Shown here one piece after another: positions 1-8,584 of a stretch of 64,000 nucleotides of DNA. Source of the DNA: G963556115 sp963666605 (GTDB lineage Bacteria > Planctomycetota > SZUA-567); NCBI GenBank assembly GCA_965140405.1, contig OZ223208.1:2852001-2916000 (forward strand), read 5' to 3'. The notes beneath the pieces were generated by a model. The model was not told where the DNA came from. It worked only from the letters and a program-made list of their open reading frames with translations, and searched no databases. Made by a program: the position numbers and the translations under genes. How positions within the stretch are numbered: position 1 is the first letter of the stretch; the number at the start of each line of letters is the position of its first letter.

Positions 1-102
1 CTGAGCAGAATCCTTTTCTGACGCCCCAAAGTACTCTACCACAGAAATACCAAAAATAATGATTGCCAGAGGTATTAAAGTTAGCTTGTTCATTAATTTC
101 AT
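1..102 (-). CDS. Partial small membrane or secreted protein (runs off window)
   Basis: The first 34 codons of a minus-strand gene start at the ATG at 100-102, preceded by a clear AAAGGAG ribosome binding site. The peptide starts MKLMNKLTLIPLAIIIFGIS, a typical signal peptide or single membrane anchor, and is still open at the window edge. It lies 43 nt downstream of the SNase-like gene in the same direction, so the two are probably co-transcribed. The function cannot be told from this fragment. Confidence 0.55.
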   Translation of the reverse strand, partial: MKLMNKLTLIPLAIIIFGISVVEYFGASEKDSAQ

Positions 103-145
103 AAATGCTCCTTTCAATATTATAAAAATGCAATTTAACAAAACA

Positions 146-721
146 CTAATTACTCGTTCCATATCTCAATACAACACCGCCTTGCTTCAGCTTCAGCCAG
201 AGCAAGATCCTTTCCTTCGACTTCGTGCTTGCGACTGGTGAGCAAGTAAACGAAGTATCCTTTAAAAATTTATAGTGAGTTGCCAGTCCAGAAGAGGCCA
301 GCATTAGATCGATATATTTGTCGTTATGGTATACTTTGGCAATATAGCGGTTATCCTTAGATCCATATATTTGCGAACTTGTGAGCAATAAATATGGGAA
401 CTTACCCTTACCAGTGATATACAGATCCACATGCTTGCCAAGAACTTGACTTTCTAGATACTGTGTTGCTTCCATATAAAATGGTTTATTCTTCCCCGGC
501 GCATTAATCCCATAAAGCCTGACCTTAAGTATCTCATCAGTATTCGCCACCCAAACAGAGACAGTATCCCCATCCCGAACTTCTTTAACAGTCCCAACCA
601 CATACCTCTCATACCGCCCAGCATGAGAACTAAGTGAGGTAATGCTAAATAATAACAACAGCCAAAATCCGGCAAGATATGACCTACTAAGACATGAATA
701 ACACACTGACGACTTCCCCAT
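146..721 (-). CDS. Secreted thermonuclease-like (SNase-fold) protein
   Basis: This 191-aa protein has an N-terminal hydrophobic signal (FWLLLLFSITSLSSHA) followed by a staphylococcal-nuclease-type OB fold. Visible family motifs are VRDGDTVSVW, VRLYGINAP (the Arg corresponds to catalytic Arg35 of SNase) and NRYIAKVY (the Arg corresponds to Arg87). The acidic residue expected just after the INAP turn (Glu43 of SNase) is not obvious: the sequence reads GKNKP. Catalysis may therefore be weak or lost. It probably acts outside the cytoplasm on nucleic acid. The start has an AGGAT Shine-Dalgarno. It seems to lead a short operon with the partial membrane protein at 1-102. Confidence 0.8.
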   Translation of the reverse strand: MGKSSVCYSCLSRSYLAGFWLLLLFSITSLSSHAGRYERYVVGTVKEVRDGDTVSVWVANTDEILKVRLYGINAPGKNKPFYMEATQYLESQVLGKHVDLYITGKGKFPYLLLTSSQIYGSKDNRYIAKVYHNDKYIDLMLASSGLATHYKFLKDTSFTCSPVASTKSKERILLWLKLKQGGVVLRYGTSN

Positions 722-740
722 TATAGATCCTACAAATCCA

Positions 741-775
741 ACGGTTCAGCCAATAAAAAAAGGGTGCCGAACCGT
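741..775. other. Hairpin upstream of the SNase-like gene
   Basis: ACGGTTCAGC at 741-750 pairs with GCCGAACCGT at 766-775 (9 of 10 pairs) around an A-rich loop. It immediately adjoins the longer stem-loop at 777-889, so both may be part of one structured element. Confidence 0.45.
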
Positions 776-776
776 C

Positions 777-889
777 TGCACAACGGGTATCGCCAAACAC
801 CCACCCACAAAACAGCCCGACACCCAAACTGGGTGTTCGTACTGTTCTGCTTGTGGGTTGCGGTTAAAATTTGGCGATTTCGTTGTGCA
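777..889. repeat. Long imperfect inverted repeat (113 nt), attC-like architecture
   Basis: Four paired blocks lie in order: TGCACAAC 777-784 with GTTGTGCA 882-889; CGCCAAA 791-797 with TTTGGCG 870-876; CCCACAA 804-810 with TTGTGGG 851-857; AACAG 811-815 with CTGTT 842-846. A small inner stem CACCC/GGGTG sits at the tip. The outer two blocks are separated by 6 nt on one arm and 5 nt on the other, as in integron attC sites. The outer boxes (GCACAAC, GTTGTGC) each depart from the attC consensus RYYYAAC/GTTRRRY by one base. A REP-like element or a folded RNA is an equally possible reading. No coding sequence is convincing between 722 and 1024. Confidence 0.5.
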
Positions 890-1024
890 ACAAAACAAAA
901 CTACTATATTAAATTGTCTTACTTCATTAATTACAAACTATTATAATTTTATTTCTACTCAAAGTAATATATATGCATTTACAATAATACCAATAAATAC
1001 TCACATGTCAATAAAGTCATATGA

Positions 1025-3736
1025 CTAGCCAAGAGATAGCTGTATGCTACTTTCCAATTCATTATTATCATCTAAACAGACATACCCTGAAATACACCTT
1101 CTTCTATATCGTTCATCATAGTCATGATTTCCTAACTGAAGATAATCTTTATATCCCCATATCGGCCACACAATGCGATATCCTCTTGTTTCTAACCACT
1201 CTACTAAGAATTTTTTATTAACGGCAAGGTTTGGCATAAATGCAACCTCTTGTTCACTATTATATAAAGTACTTGGGCAGAGCATTATAGTCTCATTATT
1301 CTGGTTCAAAAAGTATCCCTCATATTCATTACTAAAAGCCAAATCCATTTCTGTGAATACTTTATTTGATGGAATACATATTACAGCCGAATCATAAGCT
1401 GCATATTCTGCAATATCACTATTCATATTATGTGAAAAAGGATACATCATATATTCATTTTCATTAACATTAAACGTCTCTTTTTCATAGTCTTCATACA
1501 TCTGATTATGATACTTGTAAGCTTCAGACCAATAACACTCTCTTACATAAATATTATGATTTTCTCGATTTATACAATTTCGCAAATCACGAGGCTCATT
1601 CGTCAGATATTTTTTCAAGTGTTCGACATCATCACTTTTAACAACAACAGTGTTAAAACTGACAAACAACTCTTTATATGGTTCTCTATAGCGATCCTCT
1701 GAATTATCAAACTCTTTATCGTTAAGTACACCCCAAGACTTAGTAGCCAACCAATCTGAATCCTCAAATTTAAACTCTAATAGTTGATCAATATTCTGTA
1801 TATCACTATCATCCTTAATCCAGTCTTCTGGCTTGGTGTCATTCATTGGAATTTTATGATGTAGACTCTCACAATCAGTCAACTTACTTCGATCAAAATT
1901 TGGATAATACACTACAGTTGGATCAATATCTCTCATATGTGGATGTTGCCATAAACCTTTATAATCTTCAAACTTTTCTTTAGAATTATAATCTACAGGC
2001 TTCATTCTATATTTATCGGAAAGCTTTGCCATAAATTCATAATATGCAATCCACTGATACTTTTTTCCCATACGCTCAACTGCTTTAGGTGCTCTGTCTG
2101 CTAAACGATCTAAATATTTATCGTTATTACCAAAAAACTTCTTAGACCACCCCATTTCAATCGCTCGTATGAAAACAGCTTTACTTGCAAAGTAAAGATC
2201 AAAGTGTTTACGCGAATCGAAGAGGTTATTGTTTTTGATATTAGGTGCAACCACATCATTATAAAATTGAAGTTGTTGTGCGGTTAAACTACTAATAAAT
2301 TTTTGTAATGACGCTTCTGTTTCCGCTTCAGTCTTCACTCTAAACTTAGGCAGATCTTTCTCATCAATAGAATATTGATCATTCGCTGGAAGAATCATGC
2401 CATACCCATAATCAATCAAGTCTCCGTCACAATCTTCTATATACCCATTTATTTTTTTAAACATCTCAATCTGCTCATGTGAAAATTTTACAGCAACCAA
2501 ATCCTCAATAAATTCCTGATATGTATCATCAAAACTTATTCCAGTCCACTTGCTATTAGTGCTGTCATGATTATATTGTAAACCAATTATGTAATTAGAA
2601 AAATCACCTCCTTTACATGACCATAGAATACCTCTAAACTCATAATTTTTATCTTTCGATAGTTTTTCATGCTTATCATAAGTTTTGTTAATATATTGAG
2701 CATCGTACCACTGACTTTTGTATGGTGGTCGACACAGATTTATATCAAAGTCAAGTTGCACCTTTTTATACTCTGCATACTCGATAACCCCTTGTGCATA
2801 ATCACGAAGAACAATGTGAGGGGTAACTTCATCCTTATTAAAAACATTTTCAAAAACGTATTCACATAATTCCTTCAATGATTCATTAGTATCAGCTCTC
2901 AAAACAACTCCATATGCAACAGCGTACAACCTTTCTATAACATAAATATCATTAATATTTTCAAATTCCTTTAGCAGCCAAAGCACTAAACTTGTTCTAT
3001 CATCAAGTAATTTAACCAATGCTCGTGTCGCATCGTCTCTAAGCTTCCGATTGCTACTTGTAAGCAACCATGAAATGACATAAGCATAAAGTTGCAATTG
3101 ATCATCATTTATTCCCTTACAATTACCTGCAAATACCCAATCTAGAATTATATTAATATCACTGCTTTTTTGGCTTCTATCAGTTCTATTTATATATAAT
3201 GTCCAATCTCTGTCTCGCTGGTTAAAATTAAGTTTAAATAGATTTCTATGAAGAAACTCAGCATTTAATCTACACCCCACCCTTAATGAGAGCTTCAACA
3301 TAATATCTTGAAATTTTTTGTAGTATCTAGTATCAATTACGATGCTAATTATTTCGAGTGTCTTTTCAGTATATGCACTGTTTTTTCTCCATTTTAGGCT
3401 AGATAAAAATGCCTCTTCTACACAATACTTGTACTCCTCTTCTTTGTATAAATCATATAGCTCATACTCTGACACTTCAGGAATCAACACAGATAATGAC
3501 TCGAGTAAGCCTTGATTCCTTAATATATCTTTAGTTAATGGTATTTTCTCAATATTATCTTCTTTTGAAATAAGCAACTTAGCAACTAAGTAATCTTCCA
3601 TTCGATTGTAATTTATAAAGACATATTCATCTCCATCATGTAGCATATTCTTAAAAACCAACCCTTCAGCACATAGCATGCTAAGAATTTTAGATTGATT
3701 TTGATTACAATACATATCAGCAATATCTTTGCACAA
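1025..3736 (-). CDS. C-terminal half of frameshifted nuclease-STAND NTPase (Avs-like)
   Basis: This 903-aa frame continues the NTPase encoded at 3850-5529. It has no proper start: the first possible start is a TTG, and the frame stays open another 40 codons up to about 3856, with sensible coding content (for example VVGKCVEKICEAKLVNQDNR). That overlaps the end of the upstream frame by a few bases, so a single -1 shift joins the two into a protein of about 1500 aa. The visible sequence is helical and rich in charged and aromatic residues, as expected of the C-terminal sensor of a STAND ATPase, but I do not recognise a specific domain. It is probably not translated alone; the locus is either a recent pseudogene, a sequencing error or recoded. 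Confidence 0.6.
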   Translation of the reverse strand: MCKDIADMYCNQNQSKILSMLCAEGLVFKNMLHDGDEYVFINYNRMEDYLVAKLLISKEDNIEKIPLTKDILRNQGLLESLSVLIPEVSEYELYDLYKEEEYKYCVEEAFLSSLKWRKNSAYTEKTLEIISIVIDTRYYKKFQDIMLKLSLRVGCRLNAEFLHRNLFKLNFNQRDRDWTLYINRTDRSQKSSDINIILDWVFAGNCKGINDDQLQLYAYVISWLLTSSNRKLRDDATRALVKLLDDRTSLVLWLLKEFENINDIYVIERLYAVAYGVVLRADTNESLKELCEYVFENVFNKDEVTPHIVLRDYAQGVIEYAEYKKVQLDFDINLCRPPYKSQWYDAQYINKTYDKHEKLSKDKNYEFRGILWSCKGGDFSNYIIGLQYNHDSTNSKWTGISFDDTYQEFIEDLVAVKFSHEQIEMFKKINGYIEDCDGDLIDYGYGMILPANDQYSIDEKDLPKFRVKTEAETEASLQKFISSLTAQQLQFYNDVVAPNIKNNNLFDSRKHFDLYFASKAVFIRAIEMGWSKKFFGNNDKYLDRLADRAPKAVERMGKKYQWIAYYEFMAKLSDKYRMKPVDYNSKEKFEDYKGLWQHPHMRDIDPTVVYYPNFDRSKLTDCESLHHKIPMNDTKPEDWIKDDSDIQNIDQLLEFKFEDSDWLATKSWGVLNDKEFDNSEDRYREPYKELFVSFNTVVVKSDDVEHLKKYLTNEPRDLRNCINRENHNIYVRECYWSEAYKYHNQMYEDYEKETFNVNENEYMMYPFSHNMNSDIAEYAAYDSAVICIPSNKVFTEMDLAFSNEYEGYFLNQNNETIMLCPSTLYNSEQEVAFMPNLAVNKKFLVEWLETRGYRIVWPIWGYKDYLQLGNHDYDERYRRRCISGYVCLDDNNELESSIQLSLG

Positions 3737-3849
3737 AAGATACGCATTTTCGTATAATAATCGATTATCTTGATTGACTAACTTTGCTTCACAAATCTTC
3801 TCAACACATTTTCCTACGACATTAATAGATGGGTCAAAATTTAACTCCG

Positions 3850-5529
3850 TTATATCTGAAAGTTTTCATTAATTATTTTTATATATGCTTCAAAGATAAG
3901 ATCTATACTGCTGCTGCCAAGAAGGTTATAATTATCATTATTTCTACTTACACATTCACAAAATGTTTTTAGAAACATTGGATTATTAAATTCAAACTCT
4001 AATTGTGGGGTGTTTGGTAGATCAATTTTATAATAATTAAAATAAGTTGTAACCATCTCTATATATTTAGCTGCAGATCCTACATGCTGAACTGCAACCA
4101 CATCACTAATGCTATTATCAGAAAAAATACTTTTATAATATGATTGTCTAACAGATAACACTAACCCAAGCCATGGGTAGTTTTTTATTTTATAAATAAG
4201 TCCATTTATATGACCTTTCCAATAACAATGCCCTGCCCCCTCATTGATAGCGTCTATAAAGAGTATTATTCTTTTGCGAGACATTTCAGCTTTTGCAGCC
4301 AATGCCTCAAGCCAATTATCTTCACGCATATTATTAAATGGAGATAATCCTATCAACTGATTCCACAATTCAATATTACTTACAAAATGCTGCCCCAAAA
4401 ACAACAAACTATACTGATTATTATCTTGCATTTCTTTTATAACATCAGCTAACAGATGGCTCTTGCCAACTCCTGCCTCCCCTTGTATAACTAGGTATGG
4501 CTCATTGATAAGATTAAACTTTTCTGAACAAATTAGTTGTTTAAATTCAATAAATTTATTACATCCTTTAGTGTAATGGTAGTTACTCAAAATGTCATAA
4601 TTTTTATTGCTTTCATATAAATCATCAAGAATTCCTAATTGCCTATCTATTGAATTCACATAGTCATTCAAACATTGGATATTAATTTCCATAACACCTG
4701 ATAAATCCATATTGCTTACGAAATCTAAGATATCATCGCAAATTTTCTGTAATTCTGCAAATATTTCTTTACACTCAAAGGTGTCATTCATTGAGTCATT
4801 TTGAGGGCAATAACTCCATAAATTGGATATCTCCTTTACAGCTAATCTAAGTTCTTTATTTACTGTCCCTTTTCGCAAGAAATAGTTAAACACACCCTTT
4901 ACTGGCAAATCAACATTTAACTCCTCAGAATATCGACCACCCAAGTATGAAATTGCTTTTTCATTATGACTTATAAAATTACCTTCAGTGAACTCTTCTT
5001 TATTAAACCAAAATTGATATAATCCTTCGTGCATATTCATTTTATCAATTAGATCACTCTGAGACCATAATTGAAAGTCAACACTCATTCCTTTCTCACC
5101 TGCAAGCTCAGTCCATTTCACTACATATTCATCCCATTTCTCTCGTGCAGTTATTGTTCCGTCATTTCTAGGGTCTGGCAGGTCATACGATAAGGCGATC
5201 GTACACATAATAAGCTTAGGATGAGTATCCAGAAAACGTTCGACCGATTCATTAACTTGTCCCCATTCAGATGAACCAAGTGAAGAAGTAAAATATTTAG
5301 CTTGGAATCCCCATTCTATTTTGTCATCTTCAGAATTTTCTAATGTCCAGTAGCATTCTAAACCTCCGTCTGGAGTGCCATTTCTCACAAAATAACATTT
5401 TTCATATTTATCCGCATGAACAGGGTTTTCTCTCCTAGCTAGTTGGCAAATAAATTCTTCAAATCCTGAATTACGACTACCATTAACAGGGCGAATAGCA
5501 GTAAAATCAATATTTCGGTTTTCACTCAT
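3850..5529 (-). CDS. N-terminal half of frameshifted STAND NTPase with Mrr-like nuclease domain
   Basis: The start is taken at the ATG at 5527-5529, because GTGAGG lies 7 nt before it and an upstream GTG start would put that site inside the gene. Residues about 20-110 look like a PD-(D/E)XK/Mrr-type nuclease: D58 in GTPDGGLE and Q80-A-K82 in WGFQAKYF. A P-loop GEAGVGKS (about 354-361) and a Walker B strand IILFID (about 425-430) follow. Nuclease plus STAND-type NTPase plus a long C-terminus is the layout of antiviral Avs proteins and related defence ATPases. The frame stops at 3850, but coding continues in the -1 frame (1025-3736). The neighbouring toxin-antitoxin pair and integrase debris fit a defence or mobile island. 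Assignment to a specific Avs type is not possible by eye. Confidence 0.7.
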   Translation of the reverse strand: MSENRNIDFTAIRPVNGSRNSGFEEFICQLARRENPVHADKYEKCYFVRNGTPDGGLECYWTLENSEDDKIEWGFQAKYFTSSLGSSEWGQVNESVERFLDTHPKLIMCTIALSYDLPDPRNDGTITAREKWDEYVVKWTELAGEKGMSVDFQLWSQSDLIDKMNMHEGLYQFWFNKEEFTEGNFISHNEKAISYLGGRYSEELNVDLPVKGVFNYFLRKGTVNKELRLAVKEISNLWSYCPQNDSMNDTFECKEIFAELQKICDDILDFVSNMDLSGVMEINIQCLNDYVNSIDRQLGILDDLYESNKNYDILSNYHYTKGCNKFIEFKQLICSEKFNLINEPYLVIQGEAGVGKSHLLADVIKEMQDNNQYSLLFLGQHFVSNIELWNQLIGLSPFNNMREDNWLEALAAKAEMSRKRIILFIDAINEGAGHCYWKGHINGLIYKIKNYPWLGLVLSVRQSYYKSIFSDNSISDVVAVQHVGSAAKYIEMVTTYFNYYKIDLPNTPQLEFEFNNPMFLKTFCECVSRNNDNYNLLGSSSIDLIFEAYIKIINENFQI

Positions 5530-5659
5530 ATAATACCTCACTTATGACAATCACAATAATATACATTATACATATGATACATATTAACTCATGTAAATCA
5601 AAAGAAAGATATCTTATATATACTACTACCAACAACTTCCTTATGATCTTGAAGAGATT

Positions 5660-5983
5660 ATGAAGGAAGCCGTCGCAGAGTCAGTCATTAAACGTTTTGA
5701 AACCTGCTATGACTGTATGTGGAAAGTACTAAAGAGATACCTCACTGAAGAGTTAGGTCTTCCAGAAGTACCAAACAGCCCAAAGCCAATACTAAGAATT
5801 GCCAATGAGAATAGTGTATTACCATCAGATATTACTCCGTGGCTATCTTATGCAGATGCGAGAATAGGAACATCACACGACTACAGCGGAACAAAAGCAC
5901 TAGACGCTTTAAACCTAATGAACAGCTTTGTTCCTGACGCTATCAAACTCTATGAAACAATGAGCAAAGAGAAATGGGTATAA
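5660..5983 (+). CDS. HEPN-family toxin of HEPN/MNT (type VII) toxin-antitoxin pair
   Basis: This 107-aa HI0074/HepT-like protein carries the pattern VIKRFETCYDCMWK typical of nucleotidyltransferase substrate-binding proteins and the HEPN RNase motif R-x4-H-x-Y in ARIGTSHDYSG. In characterised HepT/MntA systems the Tyr of this motif is AMPylated by the partner, silencing the RNase; that is family knowledge. It overlaps the next gene by 10 nt. The protein is short for the family, and the in-frame sequence upstream of the ATG remains open with plausible coding content (QQLPYDLEEI), so the true start could be lost or lie upstream. Confidence 0.75.
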   Translation: MKEAVAESVIKRFETCYDCMWKVLKRYLTEELGLPEVPNSPKPILRIANENSVLPSDITPWLSYADARIGTSHDYSGTKALDALNLMNSFVPDAIKLYETMSKEKWV

Positions 5984-5985
5984 CT

Positions 5986-6306
5986 ATGAGTAAGACTCTA
6001 TCAAAAGATATAGACTTATCACAAAATGAACTAGACGAAATATCTAGACTCATAGGTAAACACTTACCCAACACAGAAATCTGGGCTTACGGTTCACGTA
6101 TAAAATACACCTCTACCCCAAAATCAGACCTAGACCTTGTCTCAATCACCGATAAAACCAACTCACGAGCCATCTACGACCTCAAAGAAGCCTTCGAAGA
6201 AAGTAACCTCCCATTCAGAATAGACTTCTTCATCTGGGATGAGATACCAGACGAATTTAAATCAAATATCGAAAGTGAACATATTGTGTTAATAGCAAAA
6301 CAGTAA
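5986..6306 (+). CDS. MNT-type nucleotidyltransferase antitoxin
   Basis: A minimal nucleotidyltransferase of about 106 aa, start chosen at the ATG at 5986 (MSKTLSK). The frame is also open from 5974. The catalytic GSR-x-x-D-x-D pattern is present as AYGSRIKYTSTPKSDLDL, with a third acidic residue in FRIDFF, so it appears catalytically competent. It probably AMPylates and neutralises the HEPN toxin encoded just upstream. Two degraded copies of this gene lie at 16432-16754 and 50343-50664, each followed, as here, by the same ~185-bp intergenic repeat element. Confidence 0.8.
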   Translation: MSKTLSKDIDLSQNELDEISRLIGKHLPNTEIWAYGSRIKYTSTPKSDLDLVSITDKTNSRAIYDLKEAFEESNLPFRIDFFIWDEIPDEFKSNIESEHIVLIAKQ

Positions 6307-6364
6307 TTACAATAAACAAGATTATCTAAAAAGGATTTTTCGAACATACACCTTGAGCGACACA

Positions 6365-6395
6365 AATGAAAATGCCGTCAAAAATACCGTCAGAA
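6365..6395. repeat. CCGTCA motif pair (possible integrase arm-type sites)
   Basis: GCCGTCAAAAAT and ACCGTCAG lie in tandem here. They are reverse complements of the TTTGACGGTATAA motif found at about 6470 and 6690. Together with the integrase remnant downstream they suggest clustered recombinase-binding sites. This is inference from motif repetition only. Confidence 0.3.
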
Positions 6396-6423
6396 TTGCG
6401 AAATTTTTTGAGACATTCTCGGC

Positions 6424-6602
6424 AGTTCAAAGCAGCACGAATGAGTTTTTTAGAATCCGCGTCATTTGACGGTATAAACGAAGGTTAGGATTCTAAACAA
6501 AACACATAACTAGCTACTATAAAAGCAGTTACAAAACGATACATTAGCCTGAGGGGCAACCAAAGATTAAAACGTACTGGTTCACACCAGTGCGTTTTTC
6601 AT
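6424..6602 (+). repeat. Dispersed intergenic element, copy A (with terminator)
   Basis: The first of six related elements in this window. Shared landmarks in order are GTTCAAAGCAGCACGA, a TTTTTTAGAATCCG block, TCATTTGACGGTATAA, an A-rich linker, CCTGAGGGGCAACCA and an intrinsic terminator. In this copy the terminator is ACGTACTGG-TTCA-CACCAGTGCGTTTTT. It lies between the MNT gene and an integrase remnant. It could be a small RNA gene or the end of a mobile unit. Confidence 0.6.
6571..6600 (+). terminator. Intrinsic terminator of element copy A
   Basis: AACGTACTGG pairs with CCAGTGCGTT (one G-U or mismatch position) around TTCACA, followed by TTTTTC. The sister copy at 11846 has the perfectly paired version. 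Confidence 0.65.
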
Positions 6603-6656
6603 TTAATACCAACTACTCACAAGATCCCCCTATTCACCCCAGTCCAAATAAATTCC

Positions 6657-6705
6657 TTGACATCCGCCTATTATGACGATATTTTTGACGGTATAATTTA
6701 AATAC
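6657..6705 (+). promoter_or_regulatory. Putative sigma70-type promoter of integrase remnant, with TTGACGGTATAAT repeat
   Basis: TTGACA at 6657-6662 is followed 17 nt later by TATTTT, and the same arrangement is conserved upstream of the second integrase remnant at about 11936. The downstream TTTTGACGGTATAATTT repeats a motif found inside the dispersed element about 220 bp upstream. Confidence 0.4.
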
Positions 6706-6724
6706 CATCAAAAAGGAAACCATA

Positions 6725-7017
6725 TTCCACGATCAGACCTTAAAGTACGCAAACTCAAACAAAAGGACAAACCTTACAAAGTTGCTGATATGGAAGGACT
6801 CTATATTTATATATCACCATCCGGCAGTAAATTATGGAGAATGGGATATAGATTTGATGGTAAACGCAAAACAATGTCATTTGGCAAATACCCTGCCGTA
6901 ACTCTTAAAAAAACACGTCAAAGAAAAGATGAAGCCAGAGAACTACTCTCTGATGGTATCGACCCTATGGCAAAGAAGAAGGAAACAACGCAAAAAAAGA
7001 TCGAGATAACAGTTTGA
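6725..7017 (+). pseudogene. P4-type tyrosine recombinase, N-terminal fragment
   Basis: The translation reads DLKVRKLKQKDKPYKVAD, then LYIYISPSGSKLWRMGYRF, GKRKTMSFGKYPAV and ARELLSDGIDPMAKKK. This is the arm-DNA-binding domain (DUF4102) at the start of P4-like phage/island integrases. The start codon has decayed compared with the sister fragment at 12001, where ATGCCGCTTACAG is intact; here the matching bases read ATATTCCACG. The catalytic domain is missing. The next sequence at 7025 encodes a different protein, so a deletion has joined two genes. Confidence 0.8.
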
Positions 7018-7024
7018 GAATCGT

Positions 7025-7174
7025 GAGGTAGTTATATGGCCTGATAATGTTGAAGCAGGAGTCAAAGCAGCACTCAAGATAGCAGATATACTCGATGAGA
7101 ATTATGCGAATAAAGCTAAATTAGTCTGTTTACCTAGAGAGTTACCACTCAAATGGGATGTTGCTGCTCCTATT
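7025..7174 (+). pseudogene. TOPRIM/primase-like fragment of a mobile element
   Basis: One frame reads EVVIWPDNVEAGVKAALK, then IADILDENYANKAKLVCLP and ELPLKWDVAAPI. The VVIWPDND.AG..AA motif followed by V.LP..LP.KWDLADP is typical of TOPRIM primases in phages and integrative elements. There is no start, and the fragment ends abruptly, so this is an internal piece left by deletion directly behind the integrase fragment. Nothing else is evident up to the PAP2 gene. Confidence 0.6.
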
Positions 7175-7397
7175 CTTTTTTTTCTTGAATAATTCCAATA
7201 TCCCTCTTCAACTTTTTTGTCGAATAAAAATAATAAATCATAACTTTTAATATAAACGGCAGGAATTTCAAAATTAATTGCCGAATCAGCAAACACTTTG
7301 CTGACTCGGCAATCGAACAACTTAAACAAAAATGTACAGAACTCTATTCTGCACAATCTTAATAGAGCGAACATAATCAATTTGCTACAATTAACTA

Positions 7398-8081
7398 TTA
7401 AAACTCCTCACGCTTATTTTTTCTACAATAAACAGCCATATTAAACTTTTTTGCTAAAAACATGGCTATAATATAGGATAAGATACACGCAATGTAAACA
7501 TCACCAAGTAAATGCGCCTGATGTACCATTCTACTTAAGCCACAAAAAACCGCAGCAGAAATCCAAATTATTCTTGCCTGAGGGAATAAAACACATAACG
7601 CCCAAACACCGCCAAAAGCAACCATGGCATGACTGCTTGGTGTTCCTAAGTTATTACTTTTCCACCACGCTCCTACCCAACCACGAAAAACACTACCATT
7701 AAAAAATAATGGATCCGGCCTTTCTCTCCGGATTATTAATTTTAATATCTCAGCGCTCAAGCCAGACAATAGAGCTGAGGATACTAAAAATGCTGCTCGG
7801 TTCAAATATCTATAACCATTTCTAAAAATTTTGTGCAAATCAATTATAATAAGTGCGAATCCCGCAATAAGCCATATAGAAAAGTGCCCTACCTGTTTCA
7901 TAATCAGCATAACAGAATTTATTTCCGATATTTTTGATAACTCAGCAAATTTATAAAAACTCGGAACTTCACACCAAAAACAAATTAGTAATCCTAATTG
8001 AAACAATACAACATAATAAATCCATTTCAACCAACTTGGCAAACTCGTGAATTTATACTTTAGCTCTAAAACATAACTCAT
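7398..8081 (-). CDS. PAP2-family membrane phosphatase
   Basis: A 227-aa protein with about six hydrophobic helices and the three PAP2 signature motifs: KLIIRRERP (KxxxxxxRP), TPSSHAM (PSGH-type) and SRMVHQAHLLGDV (SRx5Hx3D), supplying the catalytic His pair, Arg and Asp. Such enzymes dephosphorylate lipid phosphates (phosphatidic acid, undecaprenyl pyrophosphate or lipid A) at the periplasmic face. It stands alone, with the YkgJ-like gene about 100 bp upstream in the same direction. The substrate cannot be told from sequence; undecaprenyl-PP phosphatase or a lipid A 1-phosphatase are both plausible. Confidence 0.85.
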   Translation of the reverse strand: MSYVLELKYKFTSLPSWLKWIYYVVLFQLGLLICFWCEVPSFYKFAELSKISEINSVMLIMKQVGHFSIWLIAGFALIIIDLHKIFRNGYRYLNRAAFLVSSALLSGLSAEILKLIIRRERPDPLFFNGSVFRGWVGAWWKSNNLGTPSSHAMVAFGGVWALCVLFPQARIIWISAAVFCGLSRMVHQAHLLGDVYIACILSYIIAMFLAKKFNMAVYCRKNKREEF

Positions 8082-8182
8082 ATATTCTCCAATGATTATT
8101 TGAACATATATATGTTTCCCTACAATACATTAAAGTCATCCGATTTATCTACCGCTTACAATAATATCTTTAATCAATCAGA

Positions 8183-8497
8183 CTATTTATAAAATGTATA
8201 TCCACATGAGACATTAGGATTGAGTGTATTTCTATCATTTATATCTTTTTCATTAATGGGATAAATATTACAGTTGGAGGGTTTATTGTTATGAATTTTA
8301 CAAAGATATTTACCTTCATCATCCTGATAAAGTAATGGACACTTAACAACAAAACGACAGCAGAAACCACAATTTTTACACTCTCCATGCCTCTTTAATT
8401 TCTGGCTGTTCACGTATTTTTTATCAAAATATCCTATATAAAATCTTCTTATTACTCCTATACTTTGAAGATATTTATTAACTATTATTTTTCTCAT
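8183..8497 (-). CDS. YkgJ-like cysteine-cluster protein
   Basis: A protein of about 104 aa, start taken at the ATG at 8495-8497 because CAGGAGC lies 9 nt upstream; an ATG seven codons earlier has no Shine-Dalgarno. Cys residues follow the YkgJ/UPF0153 pattern: CKNCGFCC, then CPLL, then CKIH, KPSNCNIYP and a final C near the end. These proteins are predicted to chelate Zn or an Fe-S cluster; the biochemical role is unsettled. A basic N-terminal helix precedes the cluster. It is probably transcribed with or independently of the PAP2 gene; no clear terminator separates them. Confidence 0.75.
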   Translation of the reverse strand: MRKIIVNKYLQSIGVIRRFYIGYFDKKYVNSQKLKRHGECKNCGFCCRFVVKCPLLYQDDEGKYLCKIHNNKPSNCNIYPINEKDINDRNTLNPNVSCGYTFYK

Positions 8498-8584
8498 TTC
8501 AAATTGCTCCTGAAACATATACTGATATTATTGAATTTTTATTTATTAAAATATTACCGTGTAATATGTAAAATAACCCTATTA

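Noticed and set aside
454..675. 73-aa minus-strand ORF inside the SNase-like gene
   Set aside because: Out-of-frame shadow of the SNase gene, which has recognisable domain motifs.
3845..3865. Programmed -1 frameshift site in the STAND gene
   Set aside because: The overlap GAAAACTTTCAGATATAA has no classic X-XXY-YYZ slippery heptamer and no obvious downstream structure; mutation or a read error is simpler.
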